9,328 nt of DNA from an uncultured Bacillota bacterium (GTDB lineage Bacteria > Bacillota > Clostridia > UBA1381), in NCBI GenBank assembly GCA_949297205.1, contig CASFSH010000373.1, positions 1 through 9,328 on the forward strand, written 5' to 3'. The translations under genes and the position numbers were made by a program. Shown here piece after piece: positions 1 through 6,780 of this stretch; positions within the stretch are counted from its first letter, which is position 1, and each line of letters starts with the position of its first letter. Below the pieces are notes generated by a model. That model made no database searches, was not told the DNA's origin, and was given only the letters and a program-made list of their open reading frames with translations.

Positions 1-583
1 CGGAAAATTTCCGGAATTTACAACTCCCGATGATTCATATCACGGAATAATATATACTGAGAAGTTTGGCAAAAAGGCATTTATTACAAAAGCCGGGGCA
101 CAGCTTATGCGTGACTTGGGTTCGACTCCTGCGCCTCAGAATGTATTTTTATTAAATCTTGGATTGGAGACTTTGCATTTAAGAATGAAGGCACATTGTG
201 AAAATGCAAAAAAGGTTGCTGAATTTCTTGAGAGTAATGAAAAGGTTACCTGGGTAAATTATCCCGGTCTTGAATCAAGCAAGGATAGAGAAATTGTTAA
301 AAAGTATCTTCCAAACGGTACAAGCGGTGTAATAAGTTTTGGTGTAAAGGGAGGAAGAGATGCGGCAATTAAATTTATGGATAACCTTAAACTCGCTGCA
401 ATTGTAACTCATGTGGCAGATGCAAGAACTTGTGCTCTTCACCCTGCAAGTACAACCCACAGACAAATGACAGCAGAACAACTCACAGAGTGCGGAATAG
501 GCGAAGATCTTATCCGTTTGAGTGTAGGTATAGAAAATGCCGATGATATAATAGAAGATTTGAAACAGGCATTAAATGCATGA
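1..583 (+). CDS. metY: O-acetylhomoserine aminocarboxypropyltransferase (sulfhydrylase), C-terminal part
   Basis: This PLP enzyme converts O-acetylhomoserine and sulfide (or methanethiol) to homocysteine (or methionine) in the cytoplasm. It belongs to the Cys/Met-metabolism family. The reading frame is already open at base 2 and stops with TGA at 581-583, so about 193 C-terminal residues are visible out of a usual 420-430. Recognisable blocks are GKFPEFTTPDDSYHG at the left edge, FGKKAFITKAGAQLMRDLG, the helix FLLNLGLETLHLRMKAH, and the C-terminal HPASTTHRQMTAEQL followed by DLIRLSVGIENADDI. This block order is characteristic of MetY/Met17 rather than the shorter cystathionine lyases. The PLP lysine lies upstream, outside the window. 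An internal ATG at 107 is not the start, because homology continues upstream of it. The gene shares the homocysteine theme of the next unit, but a 163-bp gap with a candidate promoter separates them. The family call is secure; the choice between MetY and a close paralogue is less so. Confidence 0.93.
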   Translation, partial: GKFPEFTTPDDSYHGIIYTEKFGKKAFITKAGAQLMRDLGSTPAPQNVFLLNLGLETLHLRMKAHCENAKKVAEFLESNEKVTWVNYPGLESSKDREIVKKYLPNGTSGVISFGVKGGRDAAIKFMDNLKLAAIVTHVADARTCALHPASTTHRQMTAEQLTECGIGEDLIRLSVGIENADDIIEDLKQALNA

Positions 584-675
584 TACTAATAAAATTTTTA
601 TTCTTTTGTAAATATACTGTTCTTTAATGGCAAATTGTATGCTTTTATAAGTATATTACGAAATTTTTAGAGTTA

Positions 676-705
676 TTGACTTGGATATTTTCTGCAACAT
701 AAAAA
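676..705 (+). promoter_or_regulatory. Candidate sigma-A promoter for the membrane protein-mtaD-ahcY unit
   Basis: A -35-like TTGACT (676-681, 5 of 6 to consensus) is followed after 18 bp by TAAAAA (700-705, 4 of 6). A start site near 712 would give a leader of about 35 nt before the ATG at 747. The -10 is poor, so this is tentative. The rest of the 584-746 gap is AT-rich and shows no strong terminator for metY, so read-through from metY remains possible. Confidence 0.35.
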
Positions 706-736
706 TGAAACGGAATTATAAATAAAATATAAGAAT

Positions 737-740
737 GGAG
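737..740 (+). promoter_or_regulatory. Ribosome binding site that decides the start of the membrane protein
   Basis: GGAG at 737-740 lies 6 nt before the ATG at 747. The in-frame ATG at 735 overlaps this motif and has no purine-rich site of its own upstream, so 747 is preferred as the start. Confidence 0.7.
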
Positions 741-746
741 AATGAT

Positions 747-1589
747 ATGGAAAAAGGAAAGAAGAGAGTGCTGGCTCTGTATGTAGTATTAAGGGTTGTT
801 GTTGTGGCAGTAATGATATTAGCATTTATTCAGAAAAGTTATGATCATGTGTTTTTATGCATTCTCACATTATGTTTGTTTTTGATACCGGCAGTAATAG
901 ATAAAAAATTTAATATCAAGCTGCCGTCAGTTCTTGAATGTATTATAATACTGTTTATTTTTGCTGCTGAAATATTGGGGGAAATACAAGGGTTTTACCT
1001 GAAAATTCCCTATTGGGATACTATACTTCATACTATGAACGGTTTTATAATGGCCGCAATAGGTTTTGCAATGATTGATATTCTGAATCAGAATCCGAAA
1101 CTGCATTTTGATATGTCTCCTGTTTTTGTTGCCTTTGTTTCTTTTTGTTTTTCCATGACCATAGGTGTATTATGGGAATTTTTTGAATTTGGAATGGATG
1201 TTATTGCTTTTACCGATATGCAGAAGGATACTTTGGTGACTATGATTTCAACAGTGGATCTGAATCCTGATAAGGTTAACATTCCTGTAGTCGTAAAGGA
1301 TATAACGAAAACGGTAATTGAGGGTACGGTAAACGGTACACCCCGGAGTATAGTTATTGACGGAGGATATATTGATATTGGGTTAAAGGATACCATGTTT
1401 GACCTGATTGTCAATTGTATAGGGGCAGTATGTTTTTCATCTTTGGGAGTGCTTTATATACTGGGAAGAAGCCGTTTTGCAAAGAGTTTTATTCCGCGTA
1501 TGAAAACACCGTCGGAAATTGAAGAGGTAAAAAAAGAAACACAAAAGAGACGAAAGAAAAAATTAAAGGGAAAGAAAAATGAAGATTAA
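747..1589 (+). CDS. YjdF/DUF2238-like integral membrane protein
   Basis: A predicted multi-pass membrane protein of 280 residues. The start at 747 is chosen for its GGAG site; ATG 735 would add four residues. Hydrophobic segments lie at about residues 7-28, 34-52, 61-81, 89-112, 124-146 and 218-239. Motifs recalled from the YjdF (DUF2238) family are YWDTILHTMNGF (89-100), GVLWEFFEFGMD (140-151) and GLKDTMFDLIVNCIGA (212-227). His, Glu and Asp residues sit inside or beside membrane segments in these motifs. A hydrophilic stretch of about 65 residues (150-215) separates the last two segments, and the tail from 252 is very Lys/Arg-rich, suggesting a cytoplasmic C-terminus. The family has no established function. 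Its 3' end overlaps mtaD by 11 bp, implying co-translation with the homocysteine-recovery enzymes. A transport or membrane-bound enzyme role in that pathway is only a guess. It should not be confused with the yjdF riboswitch, which is not seen here. Confidence 0.8.
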   Translation: MEKGKKRVLALYVVLRVVVVAVMILAFIQKSYDHVFLCILTLCLFLIPAVIDKKFNIKLPSVLECIIILFIFAAEILGEIQGFYLKIPYWDTILHTMNGFIMAAIGFAMIDILNQNPKLHFDMSPVFVAFVSFCFSMTIGVLWEFFEFGMDVIAFTDMQKDTLVTMISTVDLNPDKVNIPVVVKDITKTVIEGTVNGTPRSIVIDGGYIDIGLKDTMFDLIVNCIGAVCFSSLGVLYILGRSRFAKSFIPRMKTPSEIEEVKKETQKRRKKKLKGKKNED

Positions 1590-2859
1590 AATTGAAAAAA
1601 TAAAAGCCTTATTTTATAAAGAAAAAGATATATATATAAAAGAATGTGACATATATATTAATGATAATAAAATAGAAGCAATTGATACAGAACCTGAAAA
1701 TTTTCATGCAGATAAAATTATTAAAGGTAAAAATAAATTGGCAATACCCGGTCTTATCAATGCACATACTCATGCATATATGTCGGTTTTCAGAAATATA
1801 GCTGATGATCTTAGTTTTGACAATTGGCTGTTCGGTAGAATTACACCTCTTGAGGACAAACTTGTGGCGGAAGATATGTATTGGGGCACTATGCTTGCTT
1901 GCATTGAAATGATAAAAACGGGAACTACTTGTTTTGTGGATATGAATATGTCAATGGATGCTGTAATAAAGGCAGTAAGTGATGTTGGTATGCGAGCTGT
2001 TTTATCAAGAGGTCTTGTGGGAGAGGGAAACAATGAAGGCGGACGGATAAGGCTTGAAGAAAATATGAATGCATTTATGAACTGTAAAAATGACAATATT
2101 TCATTTTTGCTTGGTCCTCACGCTCCATATACCTGTGATTGCGAATATTTGAAAATTGTAACAGAAACAGCTAAAAAAAATAATCTGGGTGTAACCATAC
2201 ATTTATCCGAATCACAAAATGAAATTGAGAATATCAAAAAAGCTTATGGAATTTCTCCTATTGAACTTATGAATGAAGCAGGATTGTTTGACGTACCGGT
2301 ACTTGCGGCTCATTGTGTGTGGATTGACGATAATGATATTGAAATCATGCAAAAGAAAAATGTGTCGGTAGCAACAAATCCAAAAAGCAATTTAAAACTT
2401 GCAAACGGAATAGCGCCTCTTAATAAAATGTATGAAAAAGGTATTAATATTACTATAGGAACGGACGGCGCGGCAAGTAATAACAGTCTTAATATGTTTT
2501 CTGAAATGAATTATACAGCGCTTATACATAAAGGAATGACACATGATCCTACAGTTATGAGTGCAGGGGATATTTTAAAATTTGCCACAAAAAATGCTGC
2601 AAAGGCAATAGGCAACAACAGATTAGGAGAAATAAAGGAAGGTATGATTGCGGATATTACTGTTTTGGATATAGATTGTCCGCAGTTTACCCCTCAGAAT
2701 AATCTTGTTTCCGCTCTTGTATATTCCGCAACGGGATATGAAACAGATACTGTTATTATAAACGGTAAAATACTTATGGAAAATAAAATTATTACATCTG
2801 TTGATACCGAAAGAGTTTATGCCGAATGTGCAAAAGTAATCGAAAGGATAGATAGATAA
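1579..2859 (+). CDS. mtaD: 5'-methylthioadenosine/S-adenosylhomocysteine deaminase (amidohydrolase superfamily)
   Basis: A cytoplasmic metal-dependent deaminase that converts the adenine of S-adenosylhomocysteine, methylthioadenosine or 5'-deoxyadenosine to hypoxanthine, releasing ammonia. Its 426 residues fit the family. Visible in order are a short N-terminal beta region; GLINAHTHAYMS with metal ligands His63 and His65; DNWLFGRITPLE (81-92), typical of the MtaD group; Arg144 and Arg156/158, where family members contact the homocysteine side; GPHAPYTC with His181; TIHLSE with metal ligand His208 and general base Glu211; AAHCVW with His245; and GTDGAASNN with metal ligand Asp296. The C-terminal section rebuilds the beta sandwich (GMIADITVLD). 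No catalytic residue is missing. AAAGGG (1565-1570) precedes the ATG by 8 nt. The gene overlaps the membrane protein by 11 bp and ahcY by 1 bp, so the three form one unit. Pairing with ahcY suggests the product S-inosylhomocysteine is passed on. The family is certain; the preferred substrate is inferred. Confidence 0.93.
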   Translation: MKIKIEKIKALFYKEKDIYIKECDIYINDNKIEAIDTEPENFHADKIIKGKNKLAIPGLINAHTHAYMSVFRNIADDLSFDNWLFGRITPLEDKLVAEDMYWGTMLACIEMIKTGTTCFVDMNMSMDAVIKAVSDVGMRAVLSRGLVGEGNNEGGRIRLEENMNAFMNCKNDNISFLLGPHAPYTCDCEYLKIVTETAKKNNLGVTIHLSESQNEIENIKKAYGISPIELMNEAGLFDVPVLAAHCVWIDDNDIEIMQKKNVSVATNPKSNLKLANGIAPLNKMYEKGINITIGTDGAASNNSLNMFSEMNYTALIHKGMTHDPTVMSAGDILKFATKNAAKAIGNNRLGEIKEGMIADITVLDIDCPQFTPQNNLVSALVYSATGYETDTVIINGKILMENKIITSVDTERVYAECAKVIERIDR

Positions 2860-4103
2860 TGAGTGAAATAAGAGATATTAATCTATATGAAAGCGGAGAA
2901 AGAAAGATAGAATGGGTAAAAAGGAATATGAGTCTTTTAAGAAGTATTGAAGAAGAATTTTCTGAAGATAAACCCTTTGAAGGTTTAAGAATTGCGCTCT
3001 CAATACATCTTGAAGCAAAAACCGCTTATTTATGCCGTGTTCTTGCAGCAGGCGGGGCCGATATGTATATTACAGGAAGCAATCCGCTGTCTACACAGGA
3101 TGATGTCGCGGCAGCGCTTGTACATGGAGGGTTAAATGTTTTTGCATGGCATGGGTGTACCGCGGAGGAATATCACAGACATATGTGTCGTGTAATTGAA
3201 GCAAAACCGAATATTATAATAGATGATGGGGGAGATTTGGTAAACCTTATTCATAATGAATATCCTGAAAATCTTGAGTATGTTCTGGGAGGATGTGAAG
3301 AAACAACGACAGGAATACTAAGATTGATTGCAATGAATAAATCAAAAGAGCTTAAATTTCCGATGATTTTGGTAAATAATGCAAAATGCAAATATTTGTT
3401 TGATAACCGATATGGTACGGGACAGTCTGTATGGGACGGCATTAACAGAACGACAAATCTTATTGTTGCAGGGAAAAATGTAGTTGTTGCAGGATATGGA
3501 TGGTGCGGAAAAGGAGTTGCAATGCGGGCAAAAGGATTCGGTGCAAAAGTAATCGTTACCGAGATAGATCCAATTAAGGCATTGGAAGCAAAAATGGACG
3601 GCTTTGATGTTATGAAAATGGAGGATGCCGCACCTATAGGAGATTTGTTTATTACCGTAACGGGGTGTAAAGATGTAATTTGTGAAAAACATTTTATGAA
3701 AATGAAAAACGGTGCCGTGATGTGTAATGCAGGACACTTTAACGTAGAAGTGAACTATGATGTATTGGAGAAAATTGCTGTAAAAAAAGAAAAGCAAAGA
3801 GAAAATATTATGGGATATTGTCTTGAAAACGGCAATACCATATATCTTCTTGCGGAAGGACGTCTTGTAAATCTTGCGGCAGGTGACGGACATCCTGCGG
3901 AGATTATGGATATGAGTTTTGCAATCCAGGCTATGAGTGCAAAGTATATTGCTCAAAATAAAGAAAATTTTGGAGAAATGATTATAAATGTTCCTGAGGA
4001 AATTGATATTGCAATGGCGGAAAGAAAATTAAATCATTATGGTTGTTCCATTGATAAACTTACAGAAGAACAAAAAGATTATCTAAATAGTTGGAATGTA
4101 TAA
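2859..4103 (+). CDS. ahcY: Adenosylhomocysteinase, archaeal/Thermotoga-type; possible S-inosylhomocysteine hydrolase
   Basis: A cytoplasmic NAD-dependent hydrolase that splits S-adenosylhomocysteine (or its deaminated form) into a nucleoside and homocysteine. Its 414 residues match the short subclass without the roughly 40-residue insertion found in many bacterial enzymes. The substrate domain shows IHLEAKTA with His50, IDDGGDL (121-127), EETTTG (147-152) and the catalytic Lys178, Asp182 and Asn183 in KYLFDNRYG. The NAD domain has GYGWCGKG (212-219) and TEIDPIKALEA, then CNAGHFNVE (289-297) and AEGRLVNLAAGDGHP (332-346). Lys54 stands where mammalian and proteobacterial enzymes have Glu or Gln contacting adenine. 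The protein ends at YLNSWNV without the KPDHYRY tail whose Lys and Tyr reach the NAD of a neighbouring subunit. Both traits are recalled for archaeal and Thermotoga relatives. AAAGGA (2843-2848) lies 10 nt before the ATG, which overlaps the mtaD stop codon as TAATG. The family is certain; the substrate is open. Confidence 0.95.
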   Translation: MSEIRDINLYESGERKIEWVKRNMSLLRSIEEEFSEDKPFEGLRIALSIHLEAKTAYLCRVLAAGGADMYITGSNPLSTQDDVAAALVHGGLNVFAWHGCTAEEYHRHMCRVIEAKPNIIIDDGGDLVNLIHNEYPENLEYVLGGCEETTTGILRLIAMNKSKELKFPMILVNNAKCKYLFDNRYGTGQSVWDGINRTTNLIVAGKNVVVAGYGWCGKGVAMRAKGFGAKVIVTEIDPIKALEAKMDGFDVMKMEDAAPIGDLFITVTGCKDVICEKHFMKMKNGAVMCNAGHFNVEVNYDVLEKIAVKKEKQRENIMGYCLENGNTIYLLAEGRLVNLAAGDGHPAEIMDMSFAIQAMSAKYIAQNKENFGEMIINVPEEIDIAMAERKLNHYGCSIDKLTEEQKDYLNSWNV

Positions 4104-4125
4104 TTTGTTGTCTGTATACAAATAA

Positions 4126-4171
4126 AAAATACACCGTAAGACAAAGATATTCATGTCTTATGGTGTATTTT
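4126..4171. terminator. Bidirectional intrinsic terminator between convergent genes
   Basis: The arms at 4126-4143 and 4154-4171 pair over 18 positions with a single G-T wobble, around a 10-nt loop. On the plus strand the right arm runs into TTTTGTTTG; on the minus strand the stem is followed by TTTTTTATTTG. It lies 22 bp after ahcY and 14 bp after the stop of the minus-strand GerMN gene, so it serves both. Confidence 0.9.
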
Positions 4172-4185
4172 GTTTGCAAAAACAT

Positions 4186-5115
4186 TTATTTAATTATATC
4201 GGTATTCTTTATAAAGAAATCGGTAAAATTAATATTGCCGAATTTTTCTGTTTTTTTACCGTCTATAAGAAATTGAACAAAATTGACATCTTTTAACTCA
4301 CAAAGAGAGTTTACAATCGAGTAGATAACCAATTCATTATTGGTATCGTCCTTTGCATTTTTTTCTATGAATCCTGATTTAAAATTTACAAAACATGTAT
4401 TGTCGGTAGTCTGTGCCGAAATCAGGACAGTATCCGAAGATATAATATTCCTTGCCATATCGGAGTATTGAGTTCCCTTTATAAGTTCATTTACCACATA
4501 TTGCTCTGTGGGAACCGTATCGGTTATTGTTATGGTACGTTTTTCTGAAATAAGTTTGTCGGTATTCTTGTCAGCAAAGTAAAGGGTTAATACTGTGGAG
4601 TCCTTTGTGGTTGAATCGGATTCAAAATCCATATCGTCATTGGATATAAATCCCAAAGTAGTGCCATCTGAAGAAATTATTTCATTTCCGTCAACTGTAA
4701 CTTTAACACGATCGACCGTTTTTAACTGGCAAAGTGATTTTACAATTGCATAGACTGTTAATGAATCTCTTGAATCATCTTTTGTCAGATAATTTTCCGA
4801 GAAGTCAACGGTAACATTTTTTCTGTCCTGAATTACCGATTGAATTTGTACATCTGTATTAAACAGCGGTTTATTTTTGCTGTCTGACGGACCCTGAAGC
4901 AATTTTTCAAGAACAATATTCACCAACTCATCTTTGTCTTCATACTCTATATTTCTATTTTCCGAAGCAAGAGCGGTATTTTCTTCATTAAAATAATATA
5001 AATCAATATTAATTGATTTTTGCTTGTTCTGATTGCTTTCGCCTATTATAAGCAATGTGACTGCAATAATAATCAATGCTGCCACAAAGCTGAAAATATA
5101 TCTTTTTTTTACCAT
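4186..5115 (-). CDS. Membrane-anchored protein with two GerMN domains
   Basis: A predicted extracytoplasmic protein of 309 residues. A basic start (MVKKRY) and one hydrophobic segment (residues 7-24) form an N-terminal anchor. No lipobox Cys follows, unlike GerM of Bacillus and LpqB of actinobacteria. Two GerMN-like repeats are seen. The first (about 35-157) contains IDLYYFNEENTALASENRNI, LVNIVLEKLLQGP, VTVDFSENYL and LTVYAIVKSLCQLKTVDRVKV. The second (about 174-300) contains LTLYFADKNTDKLISEKRTI, YVVNELIKGT, CFVNFKSGFI and LVIYSIVNSLCELKDVNFVQF. The repeats are clearly homologous to each other. GerMN proteins are linked to cell envelope and sporulation processes, but no reaction is known. 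GGAGG (complement of 5127-5131) lies 11 nt before the ATG, slightly long. The gene follows a regulator-kinase pair in the same direction, recalling mtrA-mtrB-lpqB, where the GerMN protein modulates the kinase. That role here is inferred. Confidence 0.85.
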   Translation of the reverse strand: MVKKRYIFSFVAALIIIAVTLLIIGESNQNKQKSINIDLYYFNEENTALASENRNIEYEDKDELVNIVLEKLLQGPSDSKNKPLFNTDVQIQSVIQDRKNVTVDFSENYLTKDDSRDSLTVYAIVKSLCQLKTVDRVKVTVDGNEIISSDGTTLGFISNDDMDFESDSTTKDSTVLTLYFADKNTDKLISEKRTITITDTVPTEQYVVNELIKGTQYSDMARNIISSDTVLISAQTTDNTCFVNFKSGFIEKNAKDDTNNELVIYSIVNSLCELKDVNFVQFLIDGKKTEKFGNINFTDFFIKNTDIIK

Positions 5116-5179
5116 ATGTAATTAAACCTCCGTAGGTGCACAATAATCTGTACTTAATTTAATTCACTGAAATAAAACT

Positions 5180-5209
5180 ATTATAGTATTTTCATATGTG
5201 TAATGAGAT
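5180..5209 (-). promoter_or_regulatory. Weak candidate promoter for the GerMN gene
   Basis: On the minus strand a perfect TATAAT is read at 5185-5180, with only a 3-of-6 -35 (ATCTCA, 5209-5204) at an 18-bp spacing. It sits in the 210-bp gap between the kinase and the GerMN gene, about 65 nt before the start codon. It may give the GerMN gene independent expression; in AT-rich DNA it could also be chance. Confidence 0.3.
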
Positions 5210-5303
5210 TATTAAAATACAATATCAGTAAATTTTTTAAATATTATTCATTTGTTCATTATATATGATATATATTACAAAAGTATTAAATTGGTTGTTT
5301 GTT

Positions 5304-5325
5304 TACAAAAAATTTATTTTTTGTA
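5304..5325 (-). terminator. Weak A/T hairpin directly after the kinase stop codon
   Basis: Nine perfectly paired positions (5304-5312 with 5317-5325) enclose a 4-nt loop, immediately downstream of the kinase TAG. The stem is almost all A-T, so it would be unstable. It may attenuate rather than stop transcription into the GerMN gene. Confidence 0.3.
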
Positions 5326-6780
5326 CTAAGAGTTATCAATTTCTGTATTGTATGGAAGATAAATAGAAAATGTACTTCCCATTCCTACTTCGCTTGATAC
5401 GTCTATATGTCCTCCGTGGAGTATTACCGCTTCTTTTGCAATTGCAAGGCCTAACCCAGTGCCGCCTGTTTCTCTTGCACGGGAATCATCAAGTCTGAAA
5501 AATCTGTCAAAAATGTGTTCATGTTCTTCTTTGGGGATACCATGACCGTTATCCTCGATTTGGATGCGAAGATTTCTGCCCTCTTTGGAAAGCCCAATTT
5601 TAACAAAACCGCCTTCGTCAGTATACTTAATTGCATTATCTGTTATATTGTAAATCGCTTCCCATATTTTGTCATAATCAAGATTGATAGGTGCGGGATT
5701 TTCCAATTTAAAATCGGTATACAGTATAATATCTTTTGCTTTTGCATTTGTGGACAGCTTTTTCACAATGGAATTTAAAAGAGCGATTATATCAACAGAT
5801 TCGAATTTTGGTACGGATTTTCCCGAATCTAATTTTGTCAAAGTAAGAAGGCGCTCGATTATTCTTGTGAGTCTGTCTACTTCGTCACTCAAATCTGATA
5901 AAAATTCGCGTGTCATTTCGGGATCGGGATTTTCTGTGGAAATTACGCTGTCGCATATTAATTTAATTGTTGTTAAAGGTGTTTTCAGTTCATGTGAAGC
6001 ATCAGATACAAACTTGCGTCGGTTGTTTTCAAGATTTCCGAGCTCCGAAGTCATGTAATTAATGGTTGTGGCAAGGTTTGCAAATTCATTATGCCCTCTT
6101 ACCTTTACCCGTTTGTCAAAATTCCCTTTGGAAATTTCCTTTGCTACCGATGTAAATTCATCTACGGGAGATGTAACTATATATGACATTCCGAAACTTA
6201 AAAATCCGACAAGAATACATATTAAAGCAGAAACCATGTACATATTGATTTTCACGTATCCTATGGTTTGATCTATATCGGTCATGGCTTCAATAAGATA
6301 TACAACACCGATAATATCATTATTGTCTTTCTGTCTTACAGGAACGGCTACAGTCATCATATTAATACCAAGATCGTCTTCAAGGACATTGTGCGCTTGT
6401 TCGCCGATTGCCGCAGATTGAATAATCTCACGCATCAGGACTTTACCGGTAAGCTCTTTATTGGAATCAAACAAAACATTATAGGTTAGGTTTACAACTA
6501 TTCCTCTTATATTTGTACCTATAAGCAATTGATTAGTGTATTCTTCTATTGCATCAATATTTTCAACCGAAACATATGATGTTATGGTATCCGATACCAT
6601 ATTTGCCTTTGCAAAAAGGTTGATTTGCTCATTTTCATATAAATTATCACTGAGAATACCTAATATATAAATACTCATCAATACAAGCGTAATCATAATA
6701 ACAGCAATATATGTTGCCATCATTGTCCATCGCATTGAGGAAAAAAAGTTTTTAGTCTTTTTTGTAATAATAACCAACAC
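5326..6780 (-). CDS. Two-TM sensor histidine kinase with HAMP domain
   Basis: A membrane sensor kinase of 484 residues that should phosphorylate the regulator encoded upstream. TM1 spans about residues 22-44. An extracytoplasmic sensor of about 130 residues follows (45-177), probably a Cache/PAS-like fold by length and pattern. TM2 is at 180-203 and HAMP at about 204-256. The HisKA motif is FVSDASHELKTPLT with phospho-acceptor His263. The ATPase domain has the N box NITDNAIKY (378-386), G1 DNGHGIP (410-416), an F-box region IFDRFFRLDDSRAR, and G2 GGTGLGL (439-445). No cytoplasmic PAS domain is present, unlike WalK of Bacillus. The start is uncertain: GTG at 6780 overlaps the regulator gene by 29 bp and has only a weak GGGG-like site, and an in-frame ATG at 6735 has none, so coupling to regulator translation is likely. 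The signal sensed cannot be read from sequence. Confidence 0.94.
   Translation of the reverse strand: MLVIITKKTKNFFSSMRWTMMATYIAVIMITLVLMSIYILGILSDNLYENEQINLFAKANMVSDTITSYVSVENIDAIEEYTNQLLIGTNIRGIVVNLTYNVLFDSNKELTGKVLMREIIQSAAIGEQAHNVLEDDLGINMMTVAVPVRQKDNNDIIGVVYLIEAMTDIDQTIGYVKINMYMVSALICILVGFLSFGMSYIVTSPVDEFTSVAKEISKGNFDKRVKVRGHNEFANLATTINYMTSELGNLENNRRKFVSDASHELKTPLTTIKLICDSVISTENPDPEMTREFLSDLSDEVDRLTRIIERLLTLTKLDSGKSVPKFESVDIIALLNSIVKKLSTNAKAKDIILYTDFKLENPAPINLDYDKIWEAIYNITDNAIKYTDEGGFVKIGLSKEGRNLRIQIEDNGHGIPKEEHEHIFDRFFRLDDSRARETGGTGLGLAIAKEAVILHGGHIDVSSEVGMGSTFSIYLPYNTEIDNS

Noticed and set aside
586..600. Short AATAAAA/TTTTATT palindrome just after metY
   Set aside because: It is all A-T with effectively no loop, and could not form a stable terminator.
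608..659. Inverted repeat 608-618 with 650-659
   Set aside because: The stem is A/T-rich with a bulge and a loop of about 30 nt, with no T tract after it. It is not convincing as a metY terminator or a regulatory RNA.
584..746. SAM, SAH or yjdF riboswitch upstream of the SAH-recovery unit
   Set aside because: The gap is only about 160 bp, nearly all A/T, and lacks the conserved GC-rich cores of these riboswitches.
3342..3956. 204-residue minus-strand ORF
   Set aside because: It lies wholly antisense to ahcY, is rich in Phe, Cys, His and Ile as expected for a shadow frame, and shows no family motif or ribosome site.
4091..4276. 61-residue plus-strand ORF after ahcY
   Set aside because: It starts inside ahcY, runs through the bidirectional terminator and overlaps the end of the GerMN gene antisense.
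5515..6489. Several plus-strand ORFs of 69-124 residues
   Set aside because: All are antisense to the histidine kinase, whose domain motifs fully account for this stretch.
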